Below, in pieces: positions 25,879-34,554 of a DNA stretch of 64,000 bases (within the stretch, counting starts at the first letter, position 1; each line of letters starts with the position of its first letter). The notes below the pieces were generated by a model, which was not told the origin of the DNA, made no database searches, and saw only the letters and a list, made by a program, of their open reading frames with translations. The stretch is from the NCBI RefSeq assembly GCF_016107575.1, contig NZ_JABAST010000004.1:1-64000 (forward strand). The letters run 5' to 3'. Position numbers and translations under genes: made by a program. Origin of the DNA: Psychrobacter faecalis (GTDB lineage: Bacteria; Pseudomonadota; Gammaproteobacteria; Pseudomonadales; Moraxellaceae).

Positions 25879-27369
25879 TTAACCAAAGCTAATACCTTGG
25901 GCAAGTGGCAGCTCTTTTGAATAGTTGATGGTATTGGTCTGACGGCGCATATAGACCTTCCATGCATCAGAGCCAGATTCACGGCCACCGCCGGTTTCTT
26001 TTTCACCGCCAAACGCGCCGCCAATCTCAGCGCCACTGGTACCGATATTGACGTTGGCAATACCGCAATCACTACCGCGGTCACTGAGGAAAGTCTCCGC
26101 CTCACGCAAATCATTGGTAAAGACGCATGATGATAGGCCTTGTGGCACATCGTTTTGCATCTCGATCGCTTCATCAAAGTCTTGGTAGGTCATGACATAA
26201 AGGATAGGCGCAAACGTCTCACTTCTGGCGACATCGTTTTGCTCGTCAAACTCGACAATGGCAGGCGTGACGTAATAGGCGTTAGGATATTTGTCTGCAA
26301 GGACGCGCTCGCCGCCCGTGACCGTGCCGCCTGCTTCTCGCGCCTTTTCCAACGCCACTTGCATATTATTAAAGCTGTCTTCATCGATCAGTGGACCAAC
26401 CAGATTGCCCTCTAGTGGATGACCGATACTGACGGTTTCATAAGCGGACTTGATGCGCGGTAGGATGTCGTCTTTGATAGACTCATGCACAAATAAACGG
26501 CGCAATGTCGTACAGCGCTGCCCCGCCGTCCCAACCGCGGAGAATAAAATCCCACGTAACGCTAAGTCTAAATCGGCACTTGGTGCCAAGATCATGGCGT
26601 TGTTGCCGCCAAGCTCAAGCAAGCATTTACCAAAACGGTTGGCAACTTTTGGCCCGACTTCTCGGCCCATACGCGTACTGCCGGTGGCGCTCACCAAAGC
26701 CACATCTTTATGCTCAACCAAGGCGTTACCGACATCGGTTTTACCGAGTAAGACTTGCGATAGATGGTCTGGCGCATCGCCAAATTTGGCCAAGGCTTTT
26801 TCAAACAGTGCCTGACAGGCCAAAGCGACAAGCGGGGTTTTTTCTGATGGTTTCCAAATCACAGGGTTACCGCAGACGATAGCCAGTGCGGTATTCCAAG
26901 ACCAAACCGCAACGGGAAAGTTAAAGGCTGAGATGACACCAATCACCCCGAGCGGATGCCATGTCTCACGCATGTGATGGCCTGGACGCTCCGACGCAAT
27001 TGTCAAACCATAAAGTTGACGCGACACTCCGACGGCAAAGTCGCAAATATCAATCATTTCTTGCACTTCGCCTAGGCCTTCTTCTTTGATCTTGCCGGCT
27101 TCAAATGACACCAGCATGCCCAAGTCTTCTTTATGCTCGCGCAGCACTTCACCGAGCAGGCGCACCAGCTCGCCACGTCTTGGCGCAGGCACCACGCGCC
27201 ACTCTTTAAAAGCTTTTTTAGCATTGGCAATCTTGGTGTTGACCTCATCAACGCTGTCCAAGGTCATGCTGCCAATCACAGAGCCATCAATCGGGCTATT
27301 GACGTCAAAATCACCATTTTGATATGGTGCTTCTTTGACGCCCATCGCGGCCATATACTGCTTGATCAT
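25879..27369 (-). CDS. amaB: ALDH7-type 2-aminoadipate semialdehyde dehydrogenase
   Basis: 496 residues of the ALDH7/antiquitin group. Glu252 in LELGGNNAMI is the general base and Cys286 in GTAGQRCTTLRRL the nucleophile; the CTTLRRL continuation and C-terminal GGEKETGGGRESGSD are characteristic of this group. The enzyme oxidises 2-aminoadipate-6-semialdehyde, in equilibrium with piperideine-6-carboxylate, to L-2-aminoadipate using NAD(P)+. It heads a transcription unit followed by the NhaC-type and AmaA-like genes. A motif shared with the aminotransferase promoter lies about 91 bp upstream of the start. Confidence 0.88.
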   Translation of the reverse strand: MIKQYMAAMGVKEAPYQNGDFDVNSPIDGSVIGSMTLDSVDEVNTKIANAKKAFKEWRVVPAPRRGELVRLLGEVLREHKEDLGMLVSFEAGKIKEEGLGEVQEMIDICDFAVGVSRQLYGLTIASERPGHHMRETWHPLGVIGVISAFNFPVAVWSWNTALAIVCGNPVIWKPSEKTPLVALACQALFEKALAKFGDAPDHLSQVLLGKTDVGNALVEHKDVALVSATGSTRMGREVGPKVANRFGKCLLELGGNNAMILAPSADLDLALRGILFSAVGTAGQRCTTLRRLFVHESIKDDILPRIKSAYETVSIGHPLEGNLVGPLIDEDSFNNMQVALEKAREAGGTVTGGERVLADKYPNAYYVTPAIVEFDEQNDVARSETFAPILYVMTYQDFDEAIEMQNDVPQGLSSCVFTNDLREAETFLSDRGSDCGIANVNIGTSGAEIGGAFGGEKETGGGRESGSDAWKVYMRRQTNTINYSKELPLAQGISFG

Positions 27370-27459
27370 AATCCATCCCTTTTATTAATTTATACTTCCT
27401 TGAAGACTTATTAACTTAACTTGCACCCAGCTAAGTTGCAAAATAATTAATTTCGTACT

Positions 27460-27479
27460 GCCATTCCTTTTTGGAATGC
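27460..27479. promoter_or_regulatory. Shared palindromic motif upstream of amaB
   Basis: GCCATTCCTTTTTGGAATGC contains an inverted repeat (ATTCC/GGAAT). Its first 14 bases are identical to 30466-30479 upstream of the aminotransferase gene. The distances from the two start codons are similar (about 91 and 80 bp). Probably a common regulator site, for example for the LysR protein at 30677-31633. Confidence 0.5.
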
Positions 27480-27510
27480 TCATTAATAGTTCCAATTATC
27501 TATGACGGTT

Positions 27511-29016
27511 TTAGATAACGCGTTTTAAAACTTTACTATTTAGTTGTCCCAAACAGGCTTTGAGACTTTGCGCTTGCAGCGTTTGATAAAGTTCAAGCTC
27601 ATCGTACACCTGAGCGCCCAAAGCATGCTCAAACGCTTCTTTATTGGTATGAACTTCACCCTTACTTTGTTTGCCGCTGTTTTCGTCGTTTTCATTGTCG
27701 TTTTCATTGTCGTTTGTGCTATCGTCATGCAGATTGGACTGAAAAATCCCCGCCGCACTGACGGGTAAAAAATCCTCATAAACGATAGGTTCTAAGCGAA
27801 TCATTCCTTGCTCAAGCACATCAGTAAGCACTTGCCTTGATATAGAATCATTTATACTTTCTACTTCTAAAGAATCTAGTGTCTGTTCAATGTCAGCAAC
27901 GACTATATCTGCATCGCTACCAACTGCTTGATAGTAAAAATACGCCAAACCTTCATCATGCAGCGTTTGATAATCATCAGGGAACGCTGCAAATGCACTT
28001 TCTAAAACCTGATAATACTCCGAGGCGTTATCGACATTTGGCGTCACAGCTAACTGACGGCGAGCTTGGCTAAGCAATTGGTCATACAGCGCTCTGCCTT
28101 TGGGTGTTAAAGCCACGCCGCGCTGCTCAATCTCACCAAAGCGCGCAGTATGATGCCCCGTTTCATAGCCGCCGTTAGGATTTTTAAAGCTAACCGCTTC
28201 TTCTAACGCTTTAAAACTGGTCTGACGCAATAAAATAGGACATCTCCGTCTCGGTGGCCCTTCTATAATGGCTTTTGGTGGTATGCCTTTTGCTCGCATA
28301 CCTGCTTGTACCGCATCGATATCTAAGGTTCGAGGCGTCAGATGGTTGATATGCGGGCCCTTAAAACCAACGACGTCAGCAATGAGTCCGTGTTGGCTTA
28401 ATAGTTGCTGATAAAGCGCTTTTGAGACGGGTGTTTTGTCATGCCAGCGAAAGGTTTCTAACGCTTCTTTAACAAATCGCTTAGCGTCTTCCGCCGTCAG
28501 CCCGCCCTGCTCCTCAAAGCGCTTAATTAAATTAATAACGTTATCTGTAAAGATAGTGCGCTTATCCAAAGCAGCAATCGCTTCTTGTTTTAATGCTTCA
28601 TCATCTATCAAATCAAGGCGCAATAGAGAAGTAAAAACGCGAAAGGGGCTTTTATTTAATGAGGATGTTTCAAGCGCTCGAAAAGCCGTAGAATGCACAG
28701 GCACGCCAGCGGGCGCCAAATCATAGTAACCAACGGGGTACATGCCCATCACCGCAAACAGCCTGCGCATCATGCTTAGCTCAGCGGCGGTGCCTAATCT
28801 GATCGCACCGTGGCGCTCCATACCTAGCCTATCAATCTCTCCGGTGTGCTCAAGTTGCTCCCTAATTTCAGGCTGCTTATTTAATACTTCAGTATTCACC
28901 TCGCTCACCAAATCAATGAGGTCACCATATAACGGCACTTCTTTTTGGTACATCTCTGACATGGCGATAGAAAAATCGTGGCGAATATCATCGCTATTGA
29001 TAAAGGTAGGGTTCAC
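27511..29016 (-). CDS. hglS: 2-Oxoadipate dioxygenase/decarboxylase (HglS/YdcJ, DUF1338)
   Basis: 501 residues of the DUF1338 family. Candidate Fe(II) ligands are visible as His108 in VPVHSTAFR, His222/His225 in GPHINHLTPRT and Glu295 in ARFGEIEQRG. HglS converts 2-oxoadipate to D-2-hydroxyglutarate with O2 in the lysine pathway of P. putida. An Asp/Glu/Asn-rich low-complexity insert (NDNENDNENDENSG) lies near residue 430 and may be a lineage-specific loop. The start is GTG with AAGGA 8-9 nt upstream. It follows the aminotransferase that would make its substrate by 98 bp. Confidence 0.88.
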   Translation of the reverse strand: MNPTFINSDDIRHDFSIAMSEMYQKEVPLYGDLIDLVSEVNTEVLNKQPEIREQLEHTGEIDRLGMERHGAIRLGTAAELSMMRRLFAVMGMYPVGYYDLAPAGVPVHSTAFRALETSSLNKSPFRVFTSLLRLDLIDDEALKQEAIAALDKRTIFTDNVINLIKRFEEQGGLTAEDAKRFVKEALETFRWHDKTPVSKALYQQLLSQHGLIADVVGFKGPHINHLTPRTLDIDAVQAGMRAKGIPPKAIIEGPPRRRCPILLRQTSFKALEEAVSFKNPNGGYETGHHTARFGEIEQRGVALTPKGRALYDQLLSQARRQLAVTPNVDNASEYYQVLESAFAAFPDDYQTLHDEGLAYFYYQAVGSDADIVVADIEQTLDSLEVESINDSISRQVLTDVLEQGMIRLEPIVYEDFLPVSAAGIFQSNLHDDSTNDNENDNENDENSGKQSKGEVHTNKEAFEHALGAQVYDELELYQTLQAQSLKACLGQLNSKVLKRVI

Positions 29017-29070
29017 AAGTATGTATCCTTTTTAATTAAGGTATTTTTTTAGATAAAAACAGCCGTCTCA

Positions 29071-29110
29071 GAAACTCTCAGTAACTCACAAAAACTCTCA
29101 GCAGCTCACA
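29071..29110. repeat. Two-copy imperfect direct repeat
   Basis: Two units of about 20 bp with the common part AAACTCTCAG-N3-CTCACA lie in the short spacer between the aminotransferase and hglS. Function unknown. Confidence 0.5.
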
Positions 29111-29114
29111 GACA

Positions 29115-30386
29115 CTATAGCTTTGGCATTTCATTATGAATACTGCTTAGCACCGCCTTTAAAATATCAAGACCCGCCGTTAGGGTTTCAGTCTCAATCG
29201 TCAGCGGCGGCAATAAGCGAATAATATGTCGACGCTTACCACTTGGCATCAACAACAAACCCTGCTCGCGCGCTTGTGTTAAGACATGCGCCATCACACT
29301 TGGATGCGTGCCATAGGTTGGGTGACGCAGCTCGATACCGCGCATCGCCCCTATTCCTGTAAGCCCATATAGCCATGGAGAGAGGTTTTGCTGCTGCCAT
29401 TTATTGACAGTATTTTCAATGGTGTTGGCATAATACTGAGCTGATTGCCAGACCTCATCGTCCTGCATGATATCCAAAGTAGCATTTGCCGCCGCACACG
29501 CCACTGGATTACCTGAATAGGTTCCGCCCAAGCTCCCTTTTGGCAGACCATTCATCACGCCAGCTTTGCCGACTACCGCTCCAAGTGGTAAGCCGCCGGC
29601 GATACTTTTACCGAGCAATAGCAGGTCAGGCTCAATGCCTAAATGCGTAAAGGCAAAAGGCGTACCTGTGCGACCATACCCCGACTGAATCTCATCCATG
29701 ATGAGTAAGATGCCATGCTCATCACAAAAGCTGCGTAGATATTGGGCAAACGCCGCGGACAGCAGCTGAAACCCACCCTCACCTTGCACAGGTTCTACAA
29801 TAATGGCGCCGATATTAGCCACATCAGTCTCTACCGCAAATAGACGCTCTAAAGCCGCAATCGCCTGCTGATCGCTGATATCGTTATCAGGACTAGGAAA
29901 AGGAATATGGTAGACGCCGCCAGACAATGGCCCTAGCCCGCGCTTATAAGGCGCGACCTTACCATTTAAATTAACCGCCGCCAGCGTACGCCCATGGAAA
30001 CCACCATCAAAGGCAATGACGCCAGTGCGCCCTGTCTGCATACGGGCGATTTTTATGGCATTTTCGGTGGCTTCTGCGCCGCAGTTGGTGAGCATGCCCG
30101 CAAGCTCACCTTTAATAGGAATCCATTCACACAGTCTTGGCATAAAGGTTTGGTATGGCAAGTGAGCCGCGGCGTTATAAGCATAATGAATCAGCGACTG
30201 CGCTTGAGTGACAATCGCGCTGACGATATGAGGATGGCAATGACCAAGGTTTAAGACCCCAATACCGCCGACAAAATCAATATAGCAACGGTCTTTATCG
30301 TCCCAAACGTTAGCATTTTTACCTTTGATTAATGTCAGCGGATGCACCATCGTAAAGGCATCGGTGACGTTGTATAGCTGCTCCAT
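29115..30386 (-). CDS. Class III aminotransferase, probable 2-aminoadipate transaminase
   Basis: 423 residues of the GabT-like class III aminotransferases. Motifs are NCGAEATENAIKIAR (101-115), FHGRTLA, the cofactor Asp231 in MDEIQSGYGRTG and Lys260 in LLLGKSIAGGLPLGA. Members act on omega-amino groups (4-aminobutyrate, 5-aminovalerate), but the P. putida homologue used in lysine catabolism deaminates L-2-aminoadipate to 2-oxoadipate. Placement directly before hglS supports that. A GabT role is the alternative; no succinate semialdehyde dehydrogenase is nearby. Confidence 0.8.
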   Translation of the reverse strand: MEQLYNVTDAFTMVHPLTLIKGKNANVWDDKDRCYIDFVGGIGVLNLGHCHPHIVSAIVTQAQSLIHYAYNAAAHLPYQTFMPRLCEWIPIKGELAGMLTNCGAEATENAIKIARMQTGRTGVIAFDGGFHGRTLAAVNLNGKVAPYKRGLGPLSGGVYHIPFPSPDNDISDQQAIAALERLFAVETDVANIGAIIVEPVQGEGGFQLLSAAFAQYLRSFCDEHGILLIMDEIQSGYGRTGTPFAFTHLGIEPDLLLLGKSIAGGLPLGAVVGKAGVMNGLPKGSLGGTYSGNPVACAAANATLDIMQDDEVWQSAQYYANTIENTVNKWQQQNLSPWLYGLTGIGAMRGIELRHPTYGTHPSVMAHVLTQAREQGLLLMPSGKRRHIIRLLPPLTIETETLTAGLDILKAVLSSIHNEMPKL

Positions 30387-30465
30387 GGCTGTCTCTTATC
30401 TTCCTTGATGAGAGAGTCATTTGAGCAAACTGCTCCACTATCAGCAAACGAATAATAGTTGTGAC

Positions 30466-30479
30466 GCCATTCCTTTTTG
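30466..30479. promoter_or_regulatory. Shared motif upstream of the aminotransferase-hglS unit
   Basis: GCCATTCCTTTTTG, identical to the first 14 bases of the palindromic motif at 27460-27479. It lies 80 bp upstream of the aminotransferase start codon. It is a probable site of a regulator common to both lysine-pathway transcripts. Confidence 0.5.
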
Positions 30480-30517
30480 TCATTGCCATGCTTATTATTA
30501 CCATATTTAACTTTAAC

Positions 30518-30540
30518 AAAAAAACCGGCTCAAGGCCGGT
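30518..30540 (-). terminator. Terminator after the LysR gene
   Basis: ACCGGC and GCCGGT form a GC-rich hairpin, with a run of A on the left that reads as T on the minus strand. It separates the LysR transcript from the aminotransferase promoter. Confidence 0.75.
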
Positions 30541-30676
30541 GCGTTGCTATCTTTTCAAACGGTACTTTTCAAACTTTGCTTTTACTAACTGTACTTTTTA
30601 ACCTTGTTAATACCTAAAGGGTTAAACGGTTCATAGTTAAGACTTTCGTAGTTAAAAAGTTCCAATCTGTTTTACA

Positions 30677-31633
30677 TTACAAGATAAAATCCAAGTCTGG
30701 CGTAGGCTCCTTTGACTTAGCAAGATAAGCTGAAATCCATTCTATAATGACCTTTATTTTATGCGAGTTGCCCATGGCTAAAGGGTAAGACATATAATAA
30801 GCTCCCCTGCCTTTTGAGGCATAGCGCCATGCTGTCACCAGAGCGCCTGATTGCAGCTCTGGCGCAACCAAACGCAGTGGCACCAGTGCGACACCATAGC
30901 CAAGTAGTGCCGCTGAAATAGTCGTATGAAAGGTGTCAAAGCGCGGGCCGACAAAGGTACCATCGATACGAATATCCTGCTGTCTAAAATATTCATACCA
31001 AGCGCTAGGGCGTGAGCTGAGTTGTAATAACGTGCAATTATCTATATTGCCTATATCACCCATGCATGCGGCTTTGTCTGTTAAATAATCCGGATGACAG
31101 ACGGCGACATTATACTCATCAAACAACTTAATCGACTCCATGCCGCCCCAAATTCCATCGCCATATAAAAACGCCACATCGACGTTTTGATCTTCAGAAA
31201 AAAACGGTCCAGCCAGCTCTTTGATGGTTAAATTAATCAGTGGATTCACTGTACCAAAGCCGTTTAATGCAGGCATCAGCCAGCGCGAGCAAAAAGTTGG
31301 ATGCGAGACGATTTTCAGCACTTCTGAATTATCACTGTTTGACATCAGACTAGTAGTCGCCGCCTCAATATGTTTGAGGATTTCGAGCACTTCTAAGTAG
31401 TAAGTCTTACCAGCGGGCGTTAAAGAGATGCGATGCGGTGTGCGATAAAACAGCGACAGGTTCAGCATTTCTTCAAGCTGCGCGACTTGCTTACTGATAG
31501 CGCTTTGCGTCATGTGCATCTCTTGCGCCGCATTGGTAAAACTCAAATGCCGAGCCGCCGTCTCAAAACATTGCAGCGCCGTGGTCGAAGGATACCTTCT
31601 AAAAGCAAGTGGGGTTTTATTATCGGGTTTCAT
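30677..31633 (-). CDS. LysR-type regulator of the lysine-catabolic genes
   Basis: 318 residues. The N-terminal winged helix includes ALQCFETAARHLSFTNAAQEM and MTQSAISKQVAQLEEMLNL (residues 19-59), resembling the GcvA/AmpR subgroup of LysR proteins. A C-terminal effector domain follows. It is upstream of, and on the same strand as, the aminotransferase-hglS and amaB units and separated from them by a terminator, so it is independently transcribed. The repeated motif at 27460 and 30466 is the best candidate for its binding site. Its effector, perhaps 2-aminoadipate or pipecolate, is unknown. Confidence 0.85.
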   Translation of the reverse strand: MKPDNKTPLAFRRYPSTTALQCFETAARHLSFTNAAQEMHMTQSAISKQVAQLEEMLNLSLFYRTPHRISLTPAGKTYYLEVLEILKHIEAATTSLMSNSDNSEVLKIVSHPTFCSRWLMPALNGFGTVNPLINLTIKELAGPFFSEDQNVDVAFLYGDGIWGGMESIKLFDEYNVAVCHPDYLTDKAACMGDIGNIDNCTLLQLSSRPSAWYEYFRQQDIRIDGTFVGPRFDTFHTTISAALLGYGVALVPLRLVAPELQSGALVTAWRYASKGRGAYYMSYPLAMGNSHKIKVIIEWISAYLAKSKEPTPDLDFIL

Positions 31634-31865
31634 AATGTATTGGTTCTTTTAGTTACTTATAAATTATTTTAAAGAATATATGATACACAGATTGACAAAC
31701 CTTTACCTTTATTCACCTGAGTTTTTTAAGTTTCTTTATTATATTTAGGCATACTGTCAGCTGAATTGTCAGGTATTTTAATTATCAGGGACATAGGAAT
31801 AAACCTCTAAACTGGCTAAATCTTATTATAAGCAGACAATCAAAAACAATAACAAGGATATAAAA

Positions 31866-32279
31866 ATGAAAACATCGGTAACGCCTAAAAAGCTTCAAAA
31901 CAAACTATGGATAGCCTTATTAGCTAGTGTGATTGGGCTTAGCGCTTGTAGCAATGAAAGAGAAGATGCAACGGATGTTAGTACAGAGCCCGACACTGCT
32001 GACATGACTACGACCAATGACACCGTCCAGTCTACCGATACGCAAGCTGACGAAATGGCGCCTGTAGCCACTACGACAGACAACGAGACCTCGACCACCA
32101 CGGCGACCACTTCTACAGGCACTACTGCCACCTCGACTGACGCGACCGAGAATGATGGAGATCAAACCTATTATTCTGGCGTAGATGGTGCAGAAGATGA
32201 AGAAAAAGGCGTTGATGCTGTGGTTGTTAATGAAAACAATCCAAATCTCGATCAAACACCGGCAGAGGGCGTGCAATAA
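31866..32279 (+). CDS. Thr/Asp-rich lipoprotein of unknown function
   Basis: 137 residues. The N-terminal signal LWIALLASVIGLSAC ends in a lipobox with lipidated Cys at about residue 28. The rest is low complexity, rich in Thr, Asp and Glu (for example TTTDNETSTTTATTSTGTTA), with no folded domain recognised. AAGGAT lies 7-8 nt before the ATG. It diverges from the LysR gene and is followed by a strong hairpin. Probably a surface or periplasmic linker-like lipoprotein. Confidence 0.7.
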   Translation: MKTSVTPKKLQNKLWIALLASVIGLSACSNEREDATDVSTEPDTADMTTTNDTVQSTDTQADEMAPVATTTDNETSTTTATTSTGTTATSTDATENDGDQTYYSGVDGAEDEEKGVDAVVVNENNPNLDQTPAEGVQ

Positions 32280-32337
32280 ATTTGGGCTTGGCAAACCGCA
32301 TCGCTATACGCAATAAATAAACCGCACAGCAACAGAG

Positions 32338-32381
32338 ACATAAAATAAGCGAGAACCATGATGGTCTCGCTTATTTTATGT
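32338..32381. terminator. Bidirectional terminator between the lipoprotein gene and mgtC
   Basis: A perfect 17-bp inverted repeat (ACATAAAATAAGCGAGA and its complement) around a short loop. It serves the convergent lipoprotein and MgtC genes. Confidence 0.85.
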
Positions 32382-32420
32382 CTAATATCTTTTATCCGAT
32401 CATATTAAATAGCTTAATTA

Positions 32421-32861
32421 TCAATCTTTGCGCCTATGCTTTGGCTTAAAGGGTTTGGAGAATTGCAAAATGATAAATCCAACGACTGAGAGGATAATGG
32501 CAATTTCATAGCGCCCATAGGCGACCGAGATACCAATTGCCGCTGTATTCCATAGCCCAGCGGCGGTTGCCGTGCCTTTTGCCCCATTCTCGTTTTTAAA
32601 AATAGCCCCACCCCCAATAAAACCCATACCAGTTATGATCGCATACATGATACGAGCTTCTGCGTCCGAGCCTTGATAAATATCCATACCTACCAACATA
32701 AAAGCGCACGAGGCAATCGTCACCAAAGGAAAGGTTCTGAGTCCCGCACCATTGTCTTCAAGCTCACGATTAAGGGCAATCGGCAGCGACAGTATAAAAG
32801 CAATGCCAAGCTGAAAGGCATGGTAGGTTAAAATCTTCATACTGATATCAAATGCAAACAT
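32421..32861 (-). CDS. MgtC/SapB family membrane protein
   Basis: 146 residues with four to five membrane segments. It has the MgtC N-terminal signature: ALNRELEDNGAGLRTFPLV (about 29-47), GMGFIGGGAIFK (about 78-89) and the TATAAGLWNTAAIGIS segment. It lacks the C-terminal ACT-like domain of virulence-type MgtC, so it belongs to the short form. The family is linked to growth under low Mg2+ and modulates ATP synthase in pathogens; the role here is uncertain. Confidence 0.85.
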   Translation of the reverse strand: MFAFDISMKILTYHAFQLGIAFILSLPIALNRELEDNGAGLRTFPLVTIASCAFMLVGMDIYQGSDAEARIMYAIITGMGFIGGGAIFKNENGAKGTATAAGLWNTAAIGISVAYGRYEIAIILSVVGFIILQFSKPFKPKHRRKD

Positions 32862-33152
32862 AGCTATCGCCTAAAAGTCCGTTTAAAGGGTCATCAATCT
32901 TATTTAAAACCCAGTCTCTTCAGACTAAGTTAAAAACTGCTTACCTATCAAATATTTTATACTATATAAAGATATTACAAGAACTAATCCTAAAGCTAAA
33001 TAACATTTAGTGAAGAAAGGTAAGTTTTAAAAAACCGTTACGCAAATTCATCAATCCATAAATTGAATAATTACGAGCAAAGTACTGTAATAGTTTAAGT
33101 GAATAGTGGTTGTTTTTATTTTACGAGCTTTAATAAAGAAAAGGAGGCAGGC

Positions 33153-33629
33153 GTGACCGATAGTTGTGCAAAATTACTCGCTGATAAAGGATTGACGGTG
33201 GTCTTTATTGAAAGCGCGACCGCGGGCTACTTAGCGCATCGCTTTTCTGTCAGTCCATATTCTGGTGATGTATTAATGGGTGGCCTAGTATGTTATGACG
33301 TTTCGATAAAAAAGCAGGTATTAAAAGTACCTAGCCAATTAATTGAGGACTGTACGCCTGAGTCGTTAGAAGTGACGCGTGAGCTGGTCATCAAAGCCAA
33401 AAAAATGTTTGAGGCCGACTTACATGTTGCCTGTACGGGACTGTTAAAGCCTGGCGGCTCTGAAACCGAAGAAAAACCCGTCGGCACGTTTTTTTATTGT
33501 ATCGGCTATCAAGGCGAGATTTATGATTTTCGCAGCCTGTGCCACGGCGCTCCTGAGCAAAAGCTACGCAGTATAAACAGCCTTATTTGCAAAAGTATTA
33601 TTGAGGTGGTCACCAGTCATACTGCTTAA
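33153..33629 (+). CDS. CinA C-terminal family (PncC-like) amidohydrolase
   Basis: 158 residues from GTG 33153, chosen because AAGGAGG lies 6-7 nt upstream; a longer frame starts at GTG 33099. The core shows ESATAGYLAHRF (about 20-31), GGLVCYDVSIKKQVLKV and ACTGLLKPGGSETEEKPVGTFF. In competent CinA/PncC proteins the first motif is ESxTGG; here it reads ESATAG, so NMN deamidase activity is likely but may be altered. The last 4 bp overlap the convergent DUF421 gene. Confidence 0.75.
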   Translation: MTDSCAKLLADKGLTVVFIESATAGYLAHRFSVSPYSGDVLMGGLVCYDVSIKKQVLKVPSQLIEDCTPESLEVTRELVIKAKKMFEADLHVACTGLLKPGGSETEEKPVGTFFYCIGYQGEIYDFRSLCHGAPEQKLRSINSLICKSIIEVVTSHTA

Positions 33630-34306
33630 TTTACAAACTTGGTTTTGAGCGCTTTCGCCCATCCTTTGGAATGCTGACAACGCTTGCACCTCTCATTTGC
33701 CACTTCGATATATTGTACATGACCGCAGTGCATGCAAGCATAGGGATGACCGCTTTCTAATACCGTTGCCTTTTTAAATTCTTGCGGAAAAATAGGCAGT
33801 CCATACTGCGTTTTCTCAGGCTCAAATAATAACACGCTAAAATCACCATCTGTTTCGAGCAACCCTACTTGAACTTGGCCTAAATGACGCACGCCTTTTT
33901 GGCGCATTTCTGAAAAGAACTCATCGTGCGACATTTTGCCCTTTTTGACGTCCTCTAAGACCAATAAACCATCCTCGACAATACAAGTCGGCTTACCTTC
34001 TAAGATAAGCTCAAAAATTTTGTACCTTGTCGAGCACCAAGTAAAAAACCGATAAAGTAGCAAGACAATACTCATAATAAGCACTGCTTGAATCAGCGGC
34101 AAATCTTCTGTAAACATCGGGTCGCCTGCGATAGAGCCCAATGACAAAATAATGGTTAATTCAAAAATAGAGAGTTGGCGGATGCCGCGCTTGCCCGTAA
34201 AGCGTAATAATAAAATAATCAGGCAAAACATGATGATGGTACGTATGGCGATTTCTGCCGCAAAAGACCATGTGGTGTCATAAATAAAAATACTGAACCA
34301 ATCCAT
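33626..34306 (-). CDS. DUF421 (YetF-like) membrane protein with C-terminal zinc ribbon
   Basis: 226 residues. Three N-terminal membrane helices (about residues 15-90) precede the cytoplasmic YetF domain, with LLRFTGKRGIRQLSIFELTIILSLGS split over two stretches and VRHLGQVQVGLLETDGDFSVL. At the C-terminus CMHCGHVQ and ERCKRCQ form a CxxC-CxxC zinc-ribbon-like pair (about 190-210), not typical of YetF proteins such as B. subtilis YdfS. Function unknown. It is tail-to-tail with the CinA-like gene. Confidence 0.8.
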   Translation of the reverse strand: MDWFSIFIYDTTWSFAAEIAIRTIIMFCLIILLLRFTGKRGIRQLSIFELTIILSLGSIAGDPMFTEDLPLIQAVLIMSIVLLLYRFFTWCSTRYKIFELILEGKPTCIVEDGLLVLEDVKKGKMSHDEFFSEMRQKGVRHLGQVQVGLLETDGDFSVLLFEPEKTQYGLPIFPQEFKKATVLESGHPYACMHCGHVQYIEVANERCKRCQHSKGWAKALKTKFVN

Positions 34307-34444
34307 GTTATTTTTCCATTATTCTTTTTTATCGTGTTATTTTTTTATCGTGTCATTTCTCTAAGTATGAGTATATTAAAAAAACGACTGCTCCGCTGTA
34401 TAGTGCGTTTGTTATTGCTGTATAGGTTTGTAAAATTTTTAATT

Positions 34445-34489
34445 AAAAAAGGCTGCTAACGCTGTGGTAAATATAGCGCTAACAACCTT
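34445..34489 (-). terminator. Terminator after the TehB-like gene
   Basis: AAGGCTGCTAACGCT and AGCGCTAACAACCTT pair with three mismatches; the A run at 34445-34450 gives a T tract on the minus strand. Confidence 0.65.
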
Positions 34490-34554
34490 GTGAATTGACA
34501 GTATGACTAATGTGATCTGATTAAGATTTCTTGTCTAACATCACTTAACATTGC

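Noticed and set aside
29115..30386. Naming the class III aminotransferase gabT
   Set aside because: The motifs fit GabT, but no succinate semialdehyde dehydrogenase is linked and the gene sits directly before hglS, so 2-aminoadipate is the more likely substrate.
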